Assembly (NCBI GenBank): GCA_947650365.1
Contig: OX393557.1
Span: 26,008,385 to 26,072,384 of the forward strand
Direction: 5' to 3'
Length of the DNA stretch: 64,000 nucleotides
Source: Chamaelirium japonicum
Lineage: Eukaryota; Streptophyta; Magnoliopsida; Liliales; Melanthiaceae
Shown piece by piece: positions 58,244-64,000 of this stretch (its first letter is position 1; the number at the start of each line of letters is the position of its first letter). Both the position numbers and the translations under genes were made by a program. The notes under the pieces were generated by a model, which was not told the origin of the DNA, did not search any database, and saw only the letters and a list, made by a program, of their open reading frames with translations.

Positions 58244-58578
58244 TTATATAGATTACAATGACAACACCTCTTGTTTCTGAAATTACACCGAAACCTCTTA
58301 TAGTTTAATTATCTTTATCATATAGCCCCATCCGTTTGTCAACAGTTAGAGAAATTAATGAAAAATATTGACATATGCTGATGTCAGCCTATTTTAAATG
58401 GAGACTGTTTAGTTTACCCGCACCACTTTAAACAAGCAAGATCTGATTCTTTCACTTGAGAGAAAAAAAATAAATAAATGGCAGGGGAGAAAAAGAGGGT
58501 ACTACTGCATGCATATTCGGCCAACTCCGCCGCCTGGCTTCACCTCCAACCCATACCACCTCATAACCCACCTCCACC
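58244..58578. other. Continuation of gene A 5' flank, unit 4b
   Basis: Matches 54490-54824. No gene. Confidence 0.4.
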
Positions 58579-59203
58579 TAGGGCTGTAGCTTAGGCGAGT
58601 TGGACCCGACCCAACCCAAATTTTGGTTGGGTTTGGGTTGATTTACTTGAAGATTGGGCTGGGTTAGGATTGAAAAAATACAATCCGAGTTGAATTTGGG
58701 TCGGGCTCGGGTTGAGGGGTCGGGCAACCTGACCCAACCCAAACCCGAGTACTTATGTCTATCTATGAATTTGTTATATATAGGTAATAATCACAACCAA
58801 CCTGAGTACTCATATGTTGAGGGGTCACAGTCACAGTTATCCGTTTCACCTAGTCCCAGATTATTTATTTACTTTTAGCTTATCAAATAAGGACATTATC
58901 TAATGATCTAGTAAGCTATATCGATAGAAATGCAAAAAAAGTTATATGGTAGTGTTAGCAAGTATAAGTTTTTTTAAAAAAATTTTGATCTTCAAAGGGT
59001 AAAATTTTAAACAATAATTATACCCGAACTTGCACAACCCGATCCGTCCTACCAACTTGGCCTAACCCGAGCCCAAGTTGAGCATAGAAATTTTTTCTTG
59101 GGTTGGGCTTGGGCTGTGCATCTCAGGTTGGAGGTTGGGTTGGGGGTTTTAGTACTTGGGGTTTGGCTTGGGTTGACCCCAACCCGCCCGAGTTGCAGCC
59201 CAA
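58579..59203. mobile_element. hAT MITE of the CCCGACC-rich family, unit 4b
   Basis: Ends TAGGGCTGTAGCTTAGGCG and GCCCGAGTTGCAGCCC. Very close to copy 1 at 5608-6233. Confidence 0.7.
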
Positions 59204-59806
59204 CTGCCATCCTCCGACGATCTGTGCCCAGATCCGGTATTCCCCAGTGATCTTTGCCCAGATCCGACAATCCTCCGGCGAGCTTAACTAAGATCCGACC
59301 ATTCTCCAGCAATCACTACCCATGAATTTAGAAATATCTATCCGAAATCAACTCATCTTTCCTTCTTCTAGATCTCTTCTTCTTTTCCTTTCCCCCATGC
59401 ATGGTTGAAATTACCATCCCCCTTGTTCGTTCATCTTTGATCGAAATGATGGAGCAGGAGGATGGAATGTGGTGGTGAGAGGAGGAAAATTAGGTGGTGG
59501 TCGAAACCCTAATCCTTGATTGACGGTGGTTTGTCTTCGTTATGTTATTGTTCTTAGAGGGTGTAGAGATCAATACTGTGTTCGGTGGCCTGAGAAATGG
59601 TGACCTACCATCTGACGATTGTAATCTCTTAGTAAAATCGTAATCCTTGATTGCAAGTATATATTTCTTTTGGTGTGCTTGCATGATCATCATATGATCT
59701 GGTGGTCGATCTCCGAAAAAACTTCCCACCTCGAACCATGCGACGTGCTTACGAAAATACCCAGTGGTCGGATCTTGAACGTCAGAGCCTTTATCACCCC
59801 CAACAA
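59204..59806 (+). mobile_element. LTR 3' part before gag, unit 4b
   Basis: Near-identical to 6234-6834, ending CAACA. Confidence 0.6.
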
Positions 59807-59807
59807 G

Positions 59808-59820
59808 TGGTATTAGAGCC
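59808..59820 (+). other. Primer-binding site, unit 4b
   Basis: TGGTATTAGAGCC, one change from the consensus. Confidence 0.75.
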
Positions 59821-59858
59821 ATTGGTTCGATGCAAGGATTCAAAATGGTGGAGTGGAG

Positions 59859-60235
59859 ATGGCCTTAAGCAGACCTACCATGAAGTTTGACATAGAGAAA
59901 TTTGACGGAAAAAATCAACTTTGGCTTTTGGCAAGACAAGTCAAGGATTACGCAAGTCACTGAATGGCGTGAAGCCGACGGATATGAAGGACGTAGATTA
60001 GGAAGAATGTGAGTTAAAGATTGCAAGCAGAATTTGGCTATGACTAGCGAAGAACATCTTGACACACGTGTCAGGAGAAGGTTCTGCAGTAAAACTTTGG
60101 GCAAAGCTGGAGGAGTCTTCATGATGAAGTCACTCACTAACCATCCATATATGAAGCAGAAGTTGTTTACGCTTAGGATGGAGGATGAACCAGATATGAG
60201 AGATATTCAACTAAATTAGATTAAAGTTCAAGAGA
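59859..60235 (+). pseudogene. Degenerate Copia gag, unit 4b
   Basis: Same stops and frameshift as at 6889-7265, with only scattered base changes, which supports the 52970-bp duplication. Confidence 0.75.
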
Positions 60236-60450
60236 GGTAGATCTAAGGTGGGGCGAATCCACCACTTGCTTTATACTACGCTAGTTTAAGCTAATAGAAT
60301 TTACTATTTCTACTAGATGATTCGACCTATCATAGCTAAAATCCTTGATGGAGTTTGAAGAAGGATCCTACAACTGTCAATGGCATGAATCATGCATCTT
60401 CAGTTGGTACGATCTGTCTCCAATTGAGCACGGATCGTCTTCCCTAAGAA
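60236..60450. other. Spacer before unit 5
   Basis: Matches 7266-7480. No coding signal. Confidence 0.4.
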
Positions 60451-60990
60451 TGCATTATTCATCTTATCAAAAGATTATAGGTAAGATTATATTCAAATAA
60501 AATACCCTACCATTGTGCACATGGTATGTATTATCTGCGGTGGGCACGATCCATCCCTTTTAGGACATGGATCGTCTTCCCTAGGTATGATACATCATTT
60601 GCCCGATTGTGGGTACAATGAAATTATATGCATAACAATTATAAACAATGAGTTTTACTCTCACAACACATATCTCATTTCCTAAATATGAATATGAGAG
60701 CAAGCAATATTTGATTATATCAATACTCTTCTACTAAGATGAAGTAAACTAGCTAGGATGAAACTCCATCTAGTTATTTCTATAGTTTTTTTATAGGAAT
60801 CATTAGAAAACACAATGAACCCGCGAAGTTATCTGTGTAGCGTAGGAGGTGAGCAAAGCAAAGCACAATGAACCCCCGAAGTTATCTGTGTAGCTTCCCG
60901 AGGCACCCTATAACCATCAAAAATATACAACAAAAACGGTAGAACATAATAGAATATGCTAATCCCTAGTGTAAAACTGTGCATGCAAGC

Positions 60991-63440
60991 ATGGGCGAAT
61001 CCATTGGTTGGCTTGGCCGAGTTATAGCCCGACCGAGATTAAAAAAAGAAGGACTTAGTGATAGCTCCCTGACAAAGGTATCAACTTGCCATAAGCCCTT
61101 CTACAAGTCCAACATTGCAATAGCTTCCTTTTGAAATCACGCCAAACCAAATAGAAAAATAGGACAATAACGCCCAAGCAAAGTTCATTAAATTTATATT
61201 TCCTATCATCAACTTAACACGAATAATTTTTTGCATGAAAATCAATTAAAATCACTCCAAAATGTCGATTTAAAACCACAAAACAATTTAACTTTTTATT
61301 ATGTATATTTTCATTAAAAAAAATTTATTCTGTCAACCGACCAAATAGTTACTCTTTTTTACCAATTTATTATTCTTTATGTGTTAGATAGAATCAACTT
61401 GGTTTCACATAGTTAAAATCATTTTTGATAAAAAAAAAAAAAACATATTGTGACCAAATGAGCCGAAATATTGTTACAATCAATCGTCAATTAAGGTATT
61501 TTATCATATCAAATTGTTACTCTTTGCTAACGGATTGTTACCCTTTACTAATTATTACTTTTTTACTACGATTGTTACACTTTATATGTAGGGTTAAAAT
61601 TATCATCTAAAAAATTTCCTTATTACATGTGCTTGATAGAAGGAGCCCGCGTTAGCCAAAACTAACAGATTTTCTCTTTACCAATTTTTACTCTATTGAT
61701 ATACATTTTACACTTTATTTATAAGGGTAAAATTATCATTTAAATTTTTTTGTTATTATATGTGCATGGGAGAAGGAGCTCGCGTTAGACAAAGTCCAAC
61801 TACAAGGGCTTAACGTTAAGTTCAAAGTTTGCATACCCTTAACGTCAAACAAAAACCTTTTTAAGGAGCTAATATTAATATCCCTTAAAAAAAAACTCAA
61901 TAATGCCCTGCACATTTCAATAATGCCTTGCACATTAACTACCACGTAGGCTGGGAATGGGAGAGCACTCCAATGGACTCGTCAATCTCTCCCTATTTTT
62001 GGGTAAAATGACCAAATCAGGACCCATGAAAACAATCTTTACAAGGACTATTCTAGAAATTAAGAAAGTCAATAGACTTTCATTCAATGCAAACTGAGGC
62101 CCACTATTCTTAGGTTTCCCTTCTTCTCTCATCCACCTCAGGGAGAAGAGTAAGGAAATTTGGTGAAGCCCGTTGGAGCCCCCTTTTGATTGCTTTCTCC
62201 ATTTCTTTCGGTAAAACAATGAAGAAATCTAAACGAGCTCGTTGGAGGGGGAAAATTTCAGCACATTTTATGTACACTACAACCGTGGCGCCCACAGTGA
62301 TTCAAGAGACATGGGATAGCAGGCCCCATCACATAGGGGTAGTTGCCCCCAACACTTAGAGTTGGCTGATAGGCTCTGGGCAACGGTTAACCTACGTAGG
62401 ATGTCGAAATTTTTCCATATTGGAGATGCTCTTATTGCCTGCCCGACCCTGCCACCAGCGCAGCTCTGCCAGGTCGCTACTTGCGAGTCAAAACACACAC
62501 AGAAAAAATTATCACTGATTCTCCCGTCAAAAAAAAAAAAAAACCAAACTCAACTTCCGACGGTCGGACCTCACTCATAGCCGTGAGCTCTCCTCTTCTT
62601 CATGCCACGCGCGAAATTCTCCAACACCAAGAACGCCGCCCTCCTTCGCATTCATCGATCCCCGCGGCTGAACCTACCCTCCCTCTTCCCTCTGGATTCC
62701 GGCCTCACCTCTTGCCTAAGGTAGAGTCCCGAGTCCCGACTCCGATAATCAATAATGAAATCAAACAACCAAATCGACTTTGTGATTTGGCATTGTGGAG
62801 GTTTTGAAATTTGTAGGTTTAGATATATTTTTTTCGGTAGAAAGGCTTAGAATTTTCATTGGCAATAGAATTTTCCTTTGGCCATTTGCGATGCTTGTTT
62901 CTGTCTCCCTCTCTTTCTTGTTTTTTTAATCCAGTTCACAGAATATTTTCTCCCTTAAGGGAGCTGTGATTGGATATATGTAAAACTTTCTGGTTGAATA
63001 ACATCGCTATATCGCAAAGCCCTATATTTTCTGTTTTTTATTTGAGCAATACAAAAAAGTTGGTTGTTTTGGAAAAGCATATGACAAAGGTTTAGAAATT
63101 TTAATCTCCGTTTTTTCGCCATGAGCCAGTTAATTGATGTCACAATTTGTAGGTTTAGAAGTTTTAATCTACTATATATGTTTTTTTGTCACGCTCTTTC
63201 TATTATTCATTTTCAAACGAGTTCATTGTGATTTTTTCTCCTTCCGCTCATAATGAATCCGAAAAAGGCCGGTTTCTTTCTCTCTTTTTTCACCCATGAA
63301 ATTGATGTTGGTCTTAGAATCCAATTAAAAAAGAGGCTCTGTGCTTACAAGTAACGAGCCTATCGTCCCAAACGTTGCAGCTGTGATATCGGCGCAGTGG
63401 CATAATCTATTTGCAGTATCTTTGTTTTCTTACGTTTTCT
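60991..63440. mobile_element. hAT-like element, copy 5, left part
   Basis: TSD ATGCAAGC (60983-60990), left end ATGGGCGAATCC; the right end is deleted at the same place as in unit 2. Confidence 0.5.
61960..62433. mobile_element. MITE-like inverted repeat, copy 5
   Basis: Arms GAGAGCACTCCAATGG and CATATTGGAGATGCTCTT. Confidence 0.45.
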
Positions 63441-63448
63441 AATTCTTG

Positions 63449-63696
63449 TCAAACAGGGTGATGGACGATAACCACCGTCAGGTGACGGACAACGGGATTC
63501 TGGGATAAAGACTTCTCACCTTCGTCCCCTTTAGCTTTTAAGTGCAACTTGCATTATCGAAAAAATTTAATGATCAATGGGGGCAACGACTTCAGTCGTA
63601 GTAGGTAGAGAGAGGCGGACAGAGCTAGCCCACCTCACCTGAGACCATGGCGACGGCGATGAGGAGCAGCAGGGACAGTGCAAGTAGCTTCGCCAT
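63449..63696 (-). pseudogene. Small gene B, both exons, unit 5
   Basis: Exon 1 (63639-63696) has the MAKLLALSLLLLIAVAMVS signal peptide and donor CAG|GTGAGG. The acceptor that is TGCAG in unit 2 is TGCAA here, so the intron could not be spliced at that site. Exon 2 (63449-63547) is otherwise like unit 2. Confidence 0.45.
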
Positions 63697-63723
63697 GGCG
63701 CGATCTACGCAAGGGAGGGAGAA

Positions 63724-63749
63724 AATGTAGTCTAAAAACTACATTTTGC
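63724..63749. other. Perfect hairpin upstream of gene B
   Basis: AAAATGTAGT and ACTACATTTT flank a 6-base loop. It starts where unit 5 diverges from unit 2. Imperfect inverted CCCCTCATT/TGACAAAAGGGG words follow, suggesting the end of an AT-rich MITE (about 63722-63845). Confidence 0.6.
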
Positions 63750-63847
63750 CCCTCATTCCCCCATTTAATTCAGTTTTGATAGGATAAAAATTACCAAATG
63801 AGGGAATTAAGTAGATGACAAAAGGGGTATTGTGCAAACTAGGACTG

Positions 63848-64000
63848 TCAATTGGGCTGGGCTAGCCCGATACCCGCCCGTCCGACCCGAAAAAATTTGG
63901 GCTGAGCCTTAAATGGGTTTGGGCTGGGCCGAGTTCGGACATAATTTTATACCCGAAAATCAATTCGGATTGAGCTCGGGCCAAGTTCAGCCCAGCTAGC
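63848..64000. mobile_element. Left end of another CCCGACC-rich hAT-like element
   Basis: It begins near TAGGACTGTCAATTGGGCTG and continues with GCCCGATACCCGCCCG and GGGCTGGGCC words typical of such elements. Its right end lies beyond the window, so neither TIR nor TSD can be confirmed. Confidence 0.45.

Larger units (their letters stand above)
46528..60450. repeat. Composite repeat unit, copy 4, internally rearranged
   Basis: Four unit blocks are re-joined here. Junctions lie near 51086 (gene A deleted), 52950 (gag into the gene A 3' flank) and 55456 (MITE into the hAT-like element interior). The gene A to MITE block at 52955-55438 repeats at 56710-59203 with an offset of 3754 bp. Confidence 0.75.
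60451..64000. repeat. Composite repeat unit, copy 5, cut by window end
   Basis: This follows unit 2 closely at an offset of 52970 bp up to gene B exon 1 and carries the empty site of the long LINE-B. After about 63722 it departs from unit 2. Confidence 0.8.

Noticed and set aside
1..64000. CRISPR array, bacterial operon, phage or integrated virus
   Set aside because: Repeats are long and TE-derived, with no regular spacers; all RT frames fit plant LINE or Ty1/copia, and no viral capsid or movement protein is seen.

Overview
The window looks like nuclear DNA from a flowering plant. It holds Copia-type LTR retrotransposons primed by initiator-Met tRNA, plant L1-type LINEs with a zf-RVT tail, a Cassandra-type LTR carrying 5S rRNA sequence, and hAT and Tourist-like MITEs. 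I see no complete housekeeping gene, tRNA gene, full rRNA gene or CRISPR array. The sequence does not let me name a species.

The backbone is a composite unit repeated about five times, starting at 1, 7481, 39319, about 46528 and 60451. An ideal unit, read left to right, holds: the 3' flank of a small gene B; a hAT-like element inserted in gene B; exon 2 (and in two units exon 1) of gene B; remnants of a minus-strand LINE (LINE-A); a paralogous small gene A on the minus strand; a CCCGACC/GGGTTGG-rich hAT MITE; and an LTR end, a primer-binding site and a broken Copia gag. Genes A and B look like a paralogous pair of two-exon genes for a short secreted peptide. I do not recognise the family. Gene A keeps an open frame across an 84-nt intron in four of five copies, while the TE genes around it are full of stops.

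Layout. Unit 1 (1-7480) also carries a Cassandra-type solo LTR (2078-2413). Unit 2 (7481-39318) is swollen by a 5'-truncated LINE (10051-12790), a hAT-like element split by a Copia (Copia-1, 13855-21153), several MITEs, an 800-bp poly(A) retroposon inside LINE-A (24636-25435) and a second Copia (Copia-2, 28089-38082). Unit 3 (39319-46527) ends with a 514-bp solo LTR (45999-46512). Unit 4 (46528-60450) is rearranged: its gene A block is tandemly duplicated with a 3754-bp period, and both copies carry the same LINE-B fragment. Unit 5 (60451-64000) is cut by the window edge and is closest to unit 2, at an offset of 52970 bp.

Insertions present in one copy and absent in its duplicate give a relative order: gene A/B duplication, then the hAT, LINE-A and MITE insertions, then unit duplication, then the small LINE-B fragment followed by its 3754-bp tandem duplication. 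The locus-private insertions (long LINE-B, both Copias, the Cassandra LTR, the 514-bp LTR) have no copy in sister units and look younger. All percentages and alignments here were made by eye.
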